Positions 14,315-22,535 of a stretch of DNA of 24,955 bases are shown here, piece by piece. Position 1 is the stretch's first letter; each line of letters opens with the position of its first letter. The stretch is taken from contig JARFPV010000321.1 in NCBI GenBank assembly GCA_029288115.1, positions 1-24,955 on the forward strand. The letters are read 5' to 3'. Both the position numbers and the translations under genes were made by a program. The DNA is from Akkermansiaceae bacterium (GTDB lineage Bacteria > Verrucomicrobiota > Verrucomicrobiia > Verrucomicrobiales > Akkermansiaceae). The notes below the pieces were generated by a model. The model had not been told where the DNA came from. It was given only the letters and a program-made list of their open reading frames with translations, and did not search any database.

Positions 14315-15041
14315 AGGGCAGCTTCCAGCTCTTCCTTAGCTGGGAGTATTCTGCTTGGGGTAATAGCACGTAAACTGGGTTCTTTGTAGGATCGATTGTG
14401 GCGATGAGCTGCTTGAGTTTGGTTTCATGCATCGTGGTGCAGCCAGCCGTGGGTTTGCTGCCGCCGCCACGCCATATGTGGAAAAATATCGCAGAGCCAT
14501 AGCCGGGAACGGGTTTTCCACCAAGAATGGAATCGTTGTGGCCGATGTAGAGCTTCAGGCTGTGAGCGTGGTCGTTTTGCCGCATTTGTCCCTTTTTTTC
14601 CCAAGTGGCTTTTGGGGTGTGATCAAGGATGAGGTGTCGATTGTAGTGAGGCGATGTGCGATCCTCAATCCACAGGTCTCTTGTAGTGATTTTGCGGTAG
14701 GGGAGCTTAGGGTGGCGTTTGATCGTGGCTGCGTAGCCATAGGCACCGCCGAGTTTGAAAATTCCTGCGGGGGCACGTCCGTCGCCTTCAACTTTTGGTC
14801 GAGCTTCCGATCTGATTTTCGGATGAATGCCACGTCCCCATGCCAGTCCATTTCTGCCAAGTCTTCCTTTCCATGGTGATCCGACCCGTTGCCACGTGCG
14901 TCCGTTTTTTTGATAGACCGTGAGTGAGACGTGGGATGAATTCCAACTTGATGCCACACCGACGATGACCTGTGAGCAGTTCCGGGGCACCTGCGCTGCT
15001 AACAAACCGCTTGTGAGGATGAGTAGAAAGATGGCTTTCAT
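14313..15041 (-). CDS. secreted L,D-transpeptidase family (YkuD-type) protein
   Basis: This is a 242-residue exported protein with a signal peptide (about 1-16, ending GLLAAQ). The YkuD-type catalytic end is clear: FFHIWRGGGSKPTAGCTTM (186-204), with His188 and nucleophile Cys201 13 residues apart, in the form FHI...PTAGC seen in the COG3786 branch. That branch has L,D-transpeptidase or related peptidoglycan-acting enzymes. Upstream, GDGRAPAGIFKLGGAYG (86-102) is also typical. Such enzymes make 3-3 cross-links or attach proteins to peptidoglycan in the periplasm. The ATG at 15041 is the only good start before the signal. It follows the acyl-CoA/ACP synthetase by 36 nt on the same strand. Confidence 0.85.
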   Translation of the reverse strand: MKAIFLLILTSGLLAAQVPRNCSQVIVGVASSWNSSHVSLTVYQKNGRTWQRVGSPWKGRLGRNGLAWGRGIHPKIRSEARPKVEGDGRAPAGIFKLGGAYGYAATIKRHPKLPYRKITTRDLWIEDRTSPHYNRHLILDHTPKATWEKKGQMRQNDHAHSLKLYIGHNDSILGGKPVPGYGSAIFFHIWRGGGSKPTAGCTTMHETKLKQLIATIDPTKNPVYVLLPQAEYSQLRKSWKLP

Positions 15042-15077
15042 GTTCTCTACGATGTTGTTAGTGAAACGTCCCTTCGC

Positions 15078-17225
15078 TTAACCCTCCTCGGCGAGTTGCT
15101 GACAACCTTTGATGTCGAGTTTCCCAGAGGCAAGCATGGGGATTTCTTCGGTGGGGATGAATACTTTTGGACACCACAGGCTGGGTAGGCCTTCGTCCAT
15201 TAGTTTGTAACGTAAATCGATGCACTCCTGTTCGCGCGTTTCTCCACAGATCGTTGTTAGTAGTGCGATGGCTTCACCTTTCTGTTCGTCAGGAATACCT
15301 ACCACAGCAATCTTGCGTTCGGTTTCTCCATCGAGTCCAAGCACCTTGGTGATGGCGGCTTCCACCACCTCATGGGGCACCATTTCACCTCCGATTTTGG
15401 AGAAGCGGGATAGGCGCCCTTCAATGTAGAGGAAACCTTCGTCGTCAAGCCTGCCAATGTCCCCTGTATTGAACCATCCGTCGATGATGACTTCTTTGGT
15501 TTTTTCCTCGTTATTGAGGTAGCCAGGGAAAACATTGGATCCCCGTAGCCAGATTGTTCCTTGGGTGTCGACCGGTGCAGGCTCGCCAGTGGCGGGGTTG
15601 GTGATTTTCACGGCGATGCCGGGGAGGAATTTTCCGACTGAGCCAAACTGATTGGCAGGGATTACGGGGGCTTTACCGTCAGCCTCGGGTTCCGGCAGGT
15701 TGACGTTGGTGGCTGGCGATGTTTCTGTGAGTCCGTATCCTTCCAACGGTAGAATACCGAATTTTTCATTGAAGGAAGTGGCAAGCGACTCGGGGAGTTT
15801 CTCGGCACCAGTGACGACGTAGTCGAGTGACTTGAGCTGTTCGGGCTTCACCCGCCGCATGTATCCACGCAGGAATGTGGGAGTGGAGAGCAGCATATTC
15901 ACCTGATGCATCTCAATGAGCTCGGCTAGGCGTTTTGTTTCCAAAGGACTCGGATAAGTCACGAGATTGACGCCCTCAATGCACGGATACCAGAGGGTGA
16001 CGGTGCAGCCGAATGAGTGGAAGAGCGGGAGGCAGCCAAGGATTTTGGCGTCGTGATTGAGGCGGAGACGACTGCCAAACTGGCAAACGTTTGCGAGCAT
16101 GTTGCGGTGTGAGAGGGGGACGCCTTTTGGTTCACCTGATGAACCCGAAGTGAACAGGAGGATTGCCTCGTCGTCACCTTTTTCTGCACCAATGCCGAGC
16201 ATCTTGGCAATAATGGAGGTGGGGAGAATTTTGCTTAGGATAACCCAGCGGATGATTTTCTTTTTGATGACAGGTAGAGTCCGCTCGATGAAAATCAGAT
16301 CTCTGTTAGGTGGCCATGGGAAGGAAGGTATTTTGCGAACAAACGGGTCTGCAGTGATAAATTTGTCGACACCCGATTGGCGGATCGATGATTGAACGGC
16401 ATCGTGACTGGAGGTGAAGTTGATATTGACCGGGATTTTTCCTGCAAAAAGCACAGCAAGGTTCGCTACCAAGCCTCCCTTGCCGGGTGGTAGAAGAATG
16501 CCGACGCGTTTTTTCTTCGTTTGTTTTTTAATCTCGAGAGAGAACGCAATAGCAGCACCTAACAGCTTATCGAATGATGTGGCTGAATCGTCAGTGCCGT
16601 CAAAAAGCTGGGTGGATGATCCGTATTTTTTAAGGCCTGCAAGCAGAGCGACCGGCAAGGAACCGTTAAGGAATTCACGAGCAGAAAACGCAGCTTCTTC
16701 GGCAGACATGAGGCCCTCACGCCATGCTGCTGGAGAAGTATCTTTGGCGGGAATCAATCTGGAAAAGGAAAACACAGATGTAGCTAGCTTGTGCGTCTTT
16801 TCGATGCCCAGAGCTGTTTCTTCAGGTCGAGTCACAGACACCGGGAGAACCGGGAGGTCAAGGGAGCAGAGCTGTTTTAGAACAGGTGAGGGGATGTGGC
16901 TGGACTCACCGCCGTGCGCTGAGACTTCTCCGGGGATAAAAATGATCACGCCATCATCCATCAGGTGATCTTTTAGGGTCTCGCCAATGGCTGCGGGAGC
17001 GGCATCATTTGCTGAGAAGGCAACCGCCGTGGTGTCTTCCTTTTCCAGCATGATTCGCGTGGCGGCGTCAAGAACGACATTTTCCTCGCACAACCACGTG
17101 ACTTTCCTGCCTGAAAATACCTGTTCCAGATGGAGGGTCTCGGCGTGGTCCAGGCGTCCGGGGATGACAAGGACGCCCTCAGACGGGATGTGTTCTTTTC
17201 CTAGAAGATCGATTTTTTTACTCAT
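15078..17225 (-). CDS. AMP-binding acyl-[ACP]/CoA synthetase with degenerate PlsC-like domain (Aas-like)
   Basis: This is a 715-residue protein laid out like Aas, which reacylates lysophospholipid using an acyl-ACP made by its own synthetase. The C-terminal adenylating domain (about 200-715) is intact: FTSGSSGEPKG (358-368), GYGLTET (496-502), GWFNTGDIGRLDDEGFLYIEGR (583-604) and the catalytic Lys702 in ASGKLDIKG. The N-terminal ~180 residues align by pattern with the acyltransferase, but HX4D reads HAETLH (27-32) and the FPEG motif reads FIPGE (96-100), so acyltransfer activity looks lost. ATG 17225 (MSKKIDLLGKEHIPSEG) is chosen because it starts at the domain, with AGGA about 11 nt upstream; GTG 17291 is a longer alternative. 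It is probably transcribed with the L,D-transpeptidase gene. The substrate is inferred to be a fatty acid. Confidence 0.85.
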   Translation of the reverse strand: MSKKIDLLGKEHIPSEGVLVIPGRLDHAETLHLEQVFSGRKVTWLCEENVVLDAATRIMLEKEDTTAVAFSANDAAPAAIGETLKDHLMDDGVIIFIPGEVSAHGGESSHIPSPVLKQLCSLDLPVLPVSVTRPEETALGIEKTHKLATSVFSFSRLIPAKDTSPAAWREGLMSAEEAAFSAREFLNGSLPVALLAGLKKYGSSTQLFDGTDDSATSFDKLLGAAIAFSLEIKKQTKKKRVGILLPPGKGGLVANLAVLFAGKIPVNINFTSSHDAVQSSIRQSGVDKFITADPFVRKIPSFPWPPNRDLIFIERTLPVIKKKIIRWVILSKILPTSIIAKMLGIGAEKGDDEAILLFTSGSSGEPKGVPLSHRNMLANVCQFGSRLRLNHDAKILGCLPLFHSFGCTVTLWYPCIEGVNLVTYPSPLETKRLAELIEMHQVNMLLSTPTFLRGYMRRVKPEQLKSLDYVVTGAEKLPESLATSFNEKFGILPLEGYGLTETSPATNVNLPEPEADGKAPVIPANQFGSVGKFLPGIAVKITNPATGEPAPVDTQGTIWLRGSNVFPGYLNNEEKTKEVIIDGWFNTGDIGRLDDEGFLYIEGRLSRFSKIGGEMVPHEVVEAAITKVLGLDGETERKIAVVGIPDEQKGEAIALLTTICGETREQECIDLRYKLMDEGLPSLWCPKVFIPTEEIPMLASGKLDIKGCQQLAEEG

Positions 17226-17365
17226 GCGCAACAGTTCCTGCGTGGTGATTGTGGGTTGGCCGGATTGACAGGACTCATAAAACCATTTCACCCGATGCGC
17301 TGCAAGCGGTAAGCTCGCAATTAATCCACGCCCGCTTCAGTCGATGAGACCAAGGAAGAAACTTG

Positions 17366-18226
17366 TTAGATGGCGTCGAGCACTCCATTTATGAATCGAC
17401 TGGATTCACTGGTGCTGAATTTTTTAGCAATTTCAACGGCCTCGTTGATGCTGACCGCCTTGGGGATGTCTTCACACTGGGAAATCTCAAAAGCCGCTAG
17501 ACGCAGGATGGCGCGATCCACTGGTGCAACCCTGCCAGGTGCGTAGTTCTCTATCACCTTGGCGAGAGAGGCGTCGATGGATTCTTTGTGGTTGAGTATT
17601 CCGTTGACTAGTTTCTGTGTTTCCTCGCGAAACGAAGTGATTTCCGCTGAACTGGTGCGGATGTGAGCAAAATCTCCTACCGTTGATGCGGGGTCTTCAA
17701 TGGCTGTGAGGCGTTCGGAAACACGGCTCAAGTGATTGATGGCTGCAGTTACAGGTTCAAGCGACTGAATTTTTTGGGGGAAATCCTGAAGAGTTTCAAG
17801 CAGCTCATGGCGTCGTCGAATCAAGCTTGCGTTTGTCGCCATGACGGTTTGAGTGTTATTTTCGAGAGGCGTTTCGCTGTTTTTCTTTTGCTGGTTGGCT
17901 TTCAGCAGATCTACGGCGGCATTCATTCGGCTCTCATCGGCAAGGATCTGATTCAGTGCATCGACGAGTTTGTCACAATCGCCTGCTGCCTTGAGTGTAG
18001 GCAGGAGCGTTTCCAAGTGTTTATTGAGTTTTGCCAGCCTGCTGTCGCGACCCTGCGAAACATGAAGGACGGCCTTGGCCTTGGCTTTTTCAAGTGAGCG
18101 CAGGCTTTGTTCCTGGGTCATCTCCCAGAAGGCATCCTCCATGCACGATGGCTCAGAGCCAGACTCCAAATCGGCAAAGTAGAGAAACTGAACCGCAGCC
18201 TCGCGGATGTCGCGCCGCTTATACAT
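17366..18226 (-). CDS. nusB: transcription antitermination factor NusB, extended form
   Basis: NusB binds boxA RNA with ribosomal protein S10 for antitermination of rRNA operons. The family ends are both clear: YKRRDIREAAVQFLYFADLE (2-21) and, at the C-terminus, NGILNHKESIDASL (208-221), VAPVDRAILRLAAFEI (233-248), SINEAVEIAKKFSTSESSRFINGVLDAI (259-286). Ordinary NusB is about 130 to 160 residues; this one is 286 because a charged, helical, probably coiled-coil segment (about 40-195) separates the first helix from the rest. The ATG at 18226 (MYKRRDI) fits the family start and overlaps the ribH stop by 8 nt; the open frame further upstream is antisense-like noise. The ribH-nusB order is a common bacterial arrangement and supports the assignment. 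Confidence 0.9.
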   Translation of the reverse strand: MYKRRDIREAAVQFLYFADLESGSEPSCMEDAFWEMTQEQSLRSLEKAKAKAVLHVSQGRDSRLAKLNKHLETLLPTLKAAGDCDKLVDALNQILADESRMNAAVDLLKANQQKKNSETPLENNTQTVMATNASLIRRRHELLETLQDFPQKIQSLEPVTAAINHLSRVSERLTAIEDPASTVGDFAHIRTSSAEITSFREETQKLVNGILNHKESIDASLAKVIENYAPGRVAPVDRAILRLAAFEISQCEDIPKAVSINEAVEIAKKFSTSESSRFINGVLDAI

Positions 18227-18722
18227 TGCTCGGGAACACGCGAGAAGATGATCTCTTGAGCTGTTGGAATGTATCTGTGACGGCAACCGCAGCCCTCGCT
18301 GCCTCCCGGCCACGGTTGAGCTTGTTGCCAATGCAGCGCGCGTACGCCTGTTTTTCGTCATCGACCAGAAGCACCTCATGAATGATCGGGGTTGCATGAT
18401 CGACAGCTATCTTCTGCAGTGCTTGAGTCACACTGTCGGCAACGAGGTCGCCGTGAGAAGTTTGACCTCGGATAATCAGGCCAAGTGCGATGACGCATTC
18501 AGGTTTTTCTCCCCGCATCACGGCTTCCACCATGGCAGGAACTTCAAAGGCACCCGGTACCCGCACTAGATCAATGTAAGCATTTGCGGCCAGTTCCGAG
18601 AGCTCCTCGTGGGTGTTTTCCACGAGCGCATCGGTAAACTCGGAGTTGTACTGTGATGCCACGATGGTAATCGTTGTCTTCTGACTCAGACTGCGTGGCT
18701 TAGGCGGCAAAGTTTTTGACAT
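18219..18722 (-). CDS. ribH: 6,7-dimethyl-8-ribityllumazine synthase
   Basis: This is the penultimate step of riboflavin synthesis, condensing the ribityl-aminopyrimidine with 3,4-dihydroxy-2-butanone 4-phosphate. The 167-residue protein matches the family throughout: VASQYNSEFTDALVENT (21-37), RVPGAFEVP (54-62), ALGLIIRGQTSHGD (79-92, catalytic His90), PIIHEVLLVDDEKQAYARC (112-130) and a final NRGREAARAAV. The first 14 residues are a Pro/Lys/Ser-rich extension. There is no Shine-Dalgarno sequence before ATG 18722. It overlaps nusB by 8 nt, so the two are very probably one transcript. No FMN riboswitch was recognised upstream in the 71-nt gap. Confidence 0.95.
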   Translation of the reverse strand: MSKTLPPKPRSLSQKTTITIVASQYNSEFTDALVENTHEELSELAANAYIDLVRVPGAFEVPAMVEAVMRGEKPECVIALGLIIRGQTSHGDLVADSVTQALQKIAVDHATPIIHEVLLVDDEKQAYARCIGNKLNRGREAARAAVAVTDTFQQLKRSSSRVFPSNV

Positions 18723-18793
18723 GCCAGTGGGATAGTTCGGGACTCACGCTCCTGCAAGATTGAAAATGGGAAGATTTACGTGTGCCTATGCCC

Positions 18794-19639
18794 TTATGGG
18801 ATAGGAGCGAACACGTTCATCGCGCTCTTGGTGCTGATTTTCTGGTTCTTGGCGTAGGCTTTGGCGGCACGGAGCCGAAGCTGTTTTTTGCTTTCTCCTG
18901 CAAACCATCCTTCGAGCACGTCGTGTAGAATAAAAGCGCCTGGATACATGTTGGATGCCGTCATAATAGCAGGTGTAACCTTGGCTGTTTTCAGGCGATT
19001 ATCGAAGAACGACTTGCTCCTGCAGCAGAGAACCGCAGCATCCACTTTCTGTTGTCGGTGTGGATTTGGAGCAATCTCGGGCACGTGGAATTCCATTAGC
19101 CCGTTGTGGCCGATGAAGGTGAGGAAATCCGCACCACCCGCCAGATTGATTCTGGTCTCCTTGTCGGCAAGCCTCAGCGAGATACTCTCGTAACGCTGCC
19201 CCGCAAGCGATTGGCAAAACTCCCTGATGCACGGCTCAATCTCGCTACCCCGCCACGCATCAACTACCAGGATCGCCTTGGTTTTCTTGTGCTGGAAGAC
19301 CAGACGCTCAAGAATCTTCGGTTGGTGTTCTGCCTTTGTGGCCGACAGTCTTTTCCACCGAGCGCTTTGTGAAAAAATAGGTCGCGCCCCGTCAGAGCAC
19401 CCCCAGTAAAGGTTGCTGGCGGGATCGTCGCCATTGCCAATCTTTCTCGGCACCGGTGCGATGCCTTGGGAGTCGTTGTCGCACAGCGCCACGTAAACGT
19501 GGACCACTTTGAAAGTTCTCGCCGCCTCAGCCGGTGGCTTTGGATTGGGTGCCAGGGTTTCGGCCTCGCTCTTGTTGCATCCGCTCATCAGAAGGCAGCA
19601 GAACATCATTAGAAGCGTTGTCAAAAGCACTTGAACCAT
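18794..19639 (-). CDS. lipoprotein of unknown function, possible caspase-like fold
   Basis: I do not recognise a named family. The 281-residue protein has a lipoprotein-like signal (hydrophobic 3-18, then MSGC with Cys21), a Pro-rich linker and a globular domain from about 42. Notable stretches are VHVYVALCDNDSQGIAPVP (46-64), GNGDDPASNLYWGCSDG (68-84), ILVVDAWRG (123-131), ADFLTFIGHNGLMEF (170-184) and VDAAVLCCRSKSFF (199-212). Two predicted beta-strands ending in His178-Asn-Gly and in Cys205-Cys206 resemble the His/Cys dyad of the caspase-hemoglobinase fold; this is a pattern-based guess. The gene is transcribed towards ribH with a 71-nt gap. A weak hairpin (18785-18805) covers its stop codon but lacks a T-run. 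It is divergent from clpB. Confidence 0.75.
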   Translation of the reverse strand: MVQVLLTTLLMMFCCLLMSGCNKSEAETLAPNPKPPAEAARTFKVVHVYVALCDNDSQGIAPVPRKIGNGDDPASNLYWGCSDGARPIFSQSARWKRLSATKAEHQPKILERLVFQHKKTKAILVVDAWRGSEIEPCIREFCQSLAGQRYESISLRLADKETRINLAGGADFLTFIGHNGLMEFHVPEIAPNPHRQQKVDAAVLCCRSKSFFDNRLKTAKVTPAIMTASNMYPGAFILHDVLEGWFAGESKKQLRLRAAKAYAKNQKISTKSAMNVFAPIP

Positions 19640-19729
19640 TGAAATGCCTACGCGGGTACTATGTTGATGCTTTCATTTTTCGGCAATAATCATAACAAAA
19701 AAATAACACAAAAAAAGTGAACAAATAGT

Positions 19730-19738
19730 TGCTATGAT
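19730..19738 (+). promoter_or_regulatory. candidate extended -10 promoter of clpB
   Basis: TGCTATGAT (19730-19738) fits an extended -10 (TGnTATAAT with one change). It lies about 55 nt before the clpB ATG, inside a strongly A-rich divergent spacer. No good -35 element is present, and neither a sigma-32-type promoter nor a CIRCE operator was seen. Confidence 0.45.
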
Positions 19739-19792
19739 GGCGTCTAAGGTGTAGAAAGAAACCAACAAAAAACCTTCAACCTATCAAAAATC

Positions 19793-22366
19793 ATGGGACT
19801 CGATAAAATCACCACCAAATTTCAAGAAGCCATCCAGGCCGCCCAGCAGCTCGCCTCACGCTCTGCGCACGCGGAGCTGAAGTCGCTTCACGTTCTGCTC
19901 GCCCTGCTCCAGCAGGATGGGGGCATCGTCGTGCCCTTGCTAGAGAAAGCGGGCATTGATGTAACAAGCCTCAAAGCCAAGGTTCTGGCGAAGCTCGACA
20001 GTGAACCGAGCGTGCAGGGCGCTGCCTCCCAGCCGCAGATGAGCTATGGTTTTCGAGCTAACCTTGATGCTGCCGACAAGGTGCGTGAGGGACTGGGTGA
20101 CGACTACCTGAGCGTGGAGCATTTCCTCTTAGGTGCGCTTGATTGTGATTCCCCGGCAGGAAAAATTCTCCAGGAAGTAGGCCTCGACCGGAATAAAGCA
20201 GACGCCGCTCTCAAGGAAATCCGCGGCAGCCAGAAGGTCACCGACCAGGATCCCGAGGGCAAATACCAGGCGCTGGAAAAGTACGGCACCGATCTCACAG
20301 CCCGTGCCCGCGAGGGGAAAATCGACCCCGTGATTGGTCGGGACGAGGAGATCCGTCGCATCATGCAGGTGCTTTCTCGTCGAACCAAAAACAACCCTGT
20401 GCTTATCGGTGAGCCCGGCACGGGTAAGACCGCCATCGTCGAGGGACTCGCTCGTCGTATCATCAGTGGTGACGTTCCTGACTCGATGAAAAACAAGCGT
20501 CTGATCGCGATGGATCTTGGAGGCATGATCGCCGGAGCCAAGTACCGTGGGGAATTTGAGGATCGCCTCAAAGCCTTCCTGAAAGAAGTCACTGAGTCCG
20601 AGGGCGAAATCATCCTGTTCATCGATGAGCTACACACCATCGTTGGTGCCGGTGCCAGCGAGGGGGCCGTTGATGCCTCGAACTTACTTAAACCCCAGCT
20701 CGCCCGTGGTGAGCTGCATACCATCGGTGCCACCACTCTGGACGAGTATCGCAAGTACATCGAAAAGGACGCTGCTCTCGAGCGCCGGTTCCAACCAGTC
20801 CGGTGTGACGAACCAAGTGTCGAGAGCACCATTGCGATCCTGCGTGGTCTCAAGGAACGTTATGAGGTGCACCACGGTGTTAGGATCAAGGACGGAGCAC
20901 TCGTTGCCGCTGCGAATCTATCCGATCGCTATATCACGGATCGCTTTCTGCCCGACAAGGCGGTCGATCTGGTTGATGAAGCAGCCTCCCGATTGAAGAT
21001 AGAACTCGATTCCATGCCGACCGAGATTGATCAGATCGAACGGCAGGTGATGCAGCTGGAAATGGAGCGTCAGGCTTTGGAAAAGGAGACGGATGACGCA
21101 TCCGCAGCACGCTTAGAGAAAGTGCGAGAGGAAATGGCGAACCTGAAAGAGGAATCCGCCACCCTGATGGCGCGCTGGCGTAACGAGAAGGATGTCATCG
21201 ATGTCGTACGCGAGGCACAGCAGAAAATCGAGGACCTCAAGACCGAGGCCGAGCAAGCGAAACGCATCGGCGATCTGAACCGAGCCTCGGAACTCACCTA
21301 CGGAAGTCTCCCAGACGCCGAAAAAGAACTCGAGGAAGCCCAGGGAAAACTCGGAAAGCTGCAAGGTGAGAACCGCATTCTTAAGGAGGAGGTGACCGAG
21401 GAAGACATCGCCCGCGTGATTTCCACATGGACGGGTATCCCCGTGTCCCGCCTTCAGGAAGGTGAGCGGCAAAAGCTCGTTAAAATGGAGGACAGGATTG
21501 GTGAGCGCGTGATTGGCCAGCAAGACGCCATTGTGGCAGTCTCTAACGCTGTGCGCCGAGCCCGTGCCGGACTTCAGGACGAGAACCGCCCGATTGGTTC
21601 CTTCCTTTTCCTCGGGCCGACCGGTGTGGGTAAGACCGAGCTGTCCAAGGCACTCGCTGAATTTCTATTCGATGACGAGGGAGCGATGGTGCGTATCGAC
21701 ATGTCTGAATACATGGAAAAACACAGCGTCGCCCGACTCATCGGCGCGCCTCCCGGATATGTCGGTTACGAGGAAGGTGGTCAGCTTAGCGAACATGTTA
21801 GGCGCCACCCCTATTCGGTTGTTCTATTCGATGAAATCGAGAAAGCACACCCGGATATCTTTAACGTATTGCTTCAGGTGCTGGATGATGGTCGGATCAC
21901 CGACGGGCAGGGGAGAACAGTAGACTTCCGGAACACGGTGTTGATCATGACCTCTAACATCGGTAGCCAGTTTATCATGGACGAGGAAAACGCCGAGCAA
22001 CGTGAGGCGAAGGTCACCGAAGCTTTGCGCGGCCACTTCCGTCCTGAATTCCTCAACCGTGTGGATGAGACGGTCATCTTTGACCGACTCAAGCGCGAGG
22101 AGCTCACCGAGATCGTTGGTCTGCAGCTTGAGCGCGTGCGCAAGCGTCTCGCCAAACAGGGTATCGGCCTCGCCCTCAGCGCGGATGCCAAGGAGTTCAT
22201 TGCCAACCAAGGTTACGATCCTGTTTACGGTGCCCGTCCCCTCAAGCGTGCCATTCAGAAACACTTGCTCGATCCCCTCAGCCTCGAAGTGCTTGAAGGT
22301 AAGTTCCAGGACGGTGATGTGATCCAGGCGGAAGTTGATAACGGTGCCGTGGTGTTTACGAAATAA
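19793..22366 (+). CDS. clpB: ATP-dependent disaggregase ClpB
   Basis: ClpB is a hexameric AAA+ chaperone that threads aggregated proteins with DnaK help. At 857 residues it equals E. coli ClpB in length. The N-terminal Clp-N repeats (about 1-145) are followed by NBD1 with Walker A GEPGTGKT (206-213), Walker [10 protein letters not shown], the coiled middle domain (about 410-530, Glu/Lys-rich) and NBD2 with Walker A GPTGVGKT (608-615) and [13 protein letters not shown]. The pore loop [13 protein letters not shown] and the second pore loop [13 protein letters not shown] are intact, and the [11 protein letters not shown] sensor-2 region is at the end. The start has no Shine-Dalgarno sequence: the 30 bases before ATG have no G. 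The gene appears monocistronic, convergent with the Nramp-like gene. No obvious terminator was seen in the 169 nt that follow. Confidence 0.98.
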   Translation: MGLDKITTKFQEAIQAAQQLASRSAHAELKSLHVLLALLQQDGGIVVPLLEKAGIDVTSLKAKVLAKLDSEPSVQGAASQPQMSYGFRANLDAADKVREGLGDDYLSVEHFLLGALDCDSPAGKILQEVGLDRNKADAALKEIRGSQKVTDQDPEGKYQALEKYGTDLTARAREGKIDPVIGRDEEIRRIMQVLSRRTKNNPVLIGEPGTGKTAIVEGLARRIISGDVPDSMKNKRLIAMDLGGMIAGAKYRGEFEDRLKAFLKEVTESEGEIILFIDELHTIVGAGASEGAVDASNLLKPQLARGELHTIGATTLDEYRKYIEKDAALERRFQPVRCDEPSVESTIAILRGLKERYEVHHGVRIKDGALVAAANLSDRYITDRFLPDKAVDLVDEAASRLKIELDSMPTEIDQIERQVMQLEMERQALEKETDDASAARLEKVREEMANLKEESATLMARWRNEKDVIDVVREAQQKIEDLKTEAEQAKRIGDLNRASELTYGSLPDAEKELEEAQGKLGKLQGENRILKEEVTEEDIARVISTWTGIPVSRLQEGERQKLVKMEDRIGERVIGQQDAIVAVSNAVRRARAGLQDENRPIGSFLFLGPTGVGKTELSKALAEFLFDDEGAMVRIDMSEYMEKHSVARLIGAPPGYVGYEEGGQLSEHVRRHPYSVVLFDEIEKAHPDIFNVLLQVLDDGRITDGQGRTVDFRNTVLIMTSNIGSQFIMDEENAEQREAKVTEALRGHFRPEFLNRVDETVIFDRLKREELTEIVGLQLERVRKRLAKQGIGLALSADAKEFIANQGYDPVYGARPLKRAIQKHLLDPLSLEVLEGKFQDGDVIQAEVDNGAVVFTK

Positions 22367-22430
22367 GAAATGCGGGCCATCTTATCCGCTGAGGTGTGCC
22401 CAGGTTGTTGGTGGACAGATTTGTCTGCCC

Positions 22431-22466
22431 TCCTTCATTGGGCTGCCATGTGTGGGTTCCGGTATG
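22431..22466. repeat. diverged copy of the signal-peptide region of the VCBS gene
   Basis: These 36 bases match 24189-24224 at 31 of 36 positions, including ATTGGGCTG, CATGTGTGG and TCCGGT. The right-hand copy encodes part of the signal peptide of the FG-GAP protein. Here, in the clpB-nramp gap, no open frame of useful length uses it, so it may be a gene relic or a shared short element. Confidence 0.5.
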
Positions 22467-22480
22467 ATCAAAGTGATCAT
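22464..22480. repeat. perfect 7-bp inverted repeat in the clpB-Nramp gap
   Basis: ATGATCA (22464-22470), spacer AAG, TGATCAT (22474-22480). It could be a small hairpin or an operator-like dyad. There is no T-run next to it, so it is not a convincing terminator for either convergent gene. Confidence 0.45.
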
Positions 22481-22535
22481 AGTGTTTAGCCCGTCATGAA
22501 GAACTCAGTCGGTAGCACGAACGGCTGACTAACAA

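Noticed and set aside
18227..18397. 57-codon upstream extension of the nusB frame
   Set aside because: It overlaps most of the ribH C-terminus in another frame, has no family similarity, and the MYKRRDI start fits NusB exactly.
18723..18793. FMN riboswitch upstream of ribH
   Set aside because: The gap is too short and shows none of the conserved RFN element; only a weak hairpin without a T-run covers the upstream gene stop.
19640..19792. CIRCE or sigma-32 heat-shock control upstream of clpB
   Set aside because: I found neither TTAGCACTC/GAGTGCTAA nor a CTTGAA/CCCCAT pair; only an extended -10 is visible.
20104..20853. 249-residue minus-strand open frame inside clpB
   Set aside because: It is Ser/Arg-rich antisense of highly conserved NBD1 coding sequence.
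22367..22535. rho-independent terminator between clpB and the Nramp-like gene
   Set aside because: Small dyads are present (including ATGATCA-AAG-TGATCAT), but none has an adjacent T-run on either strand.
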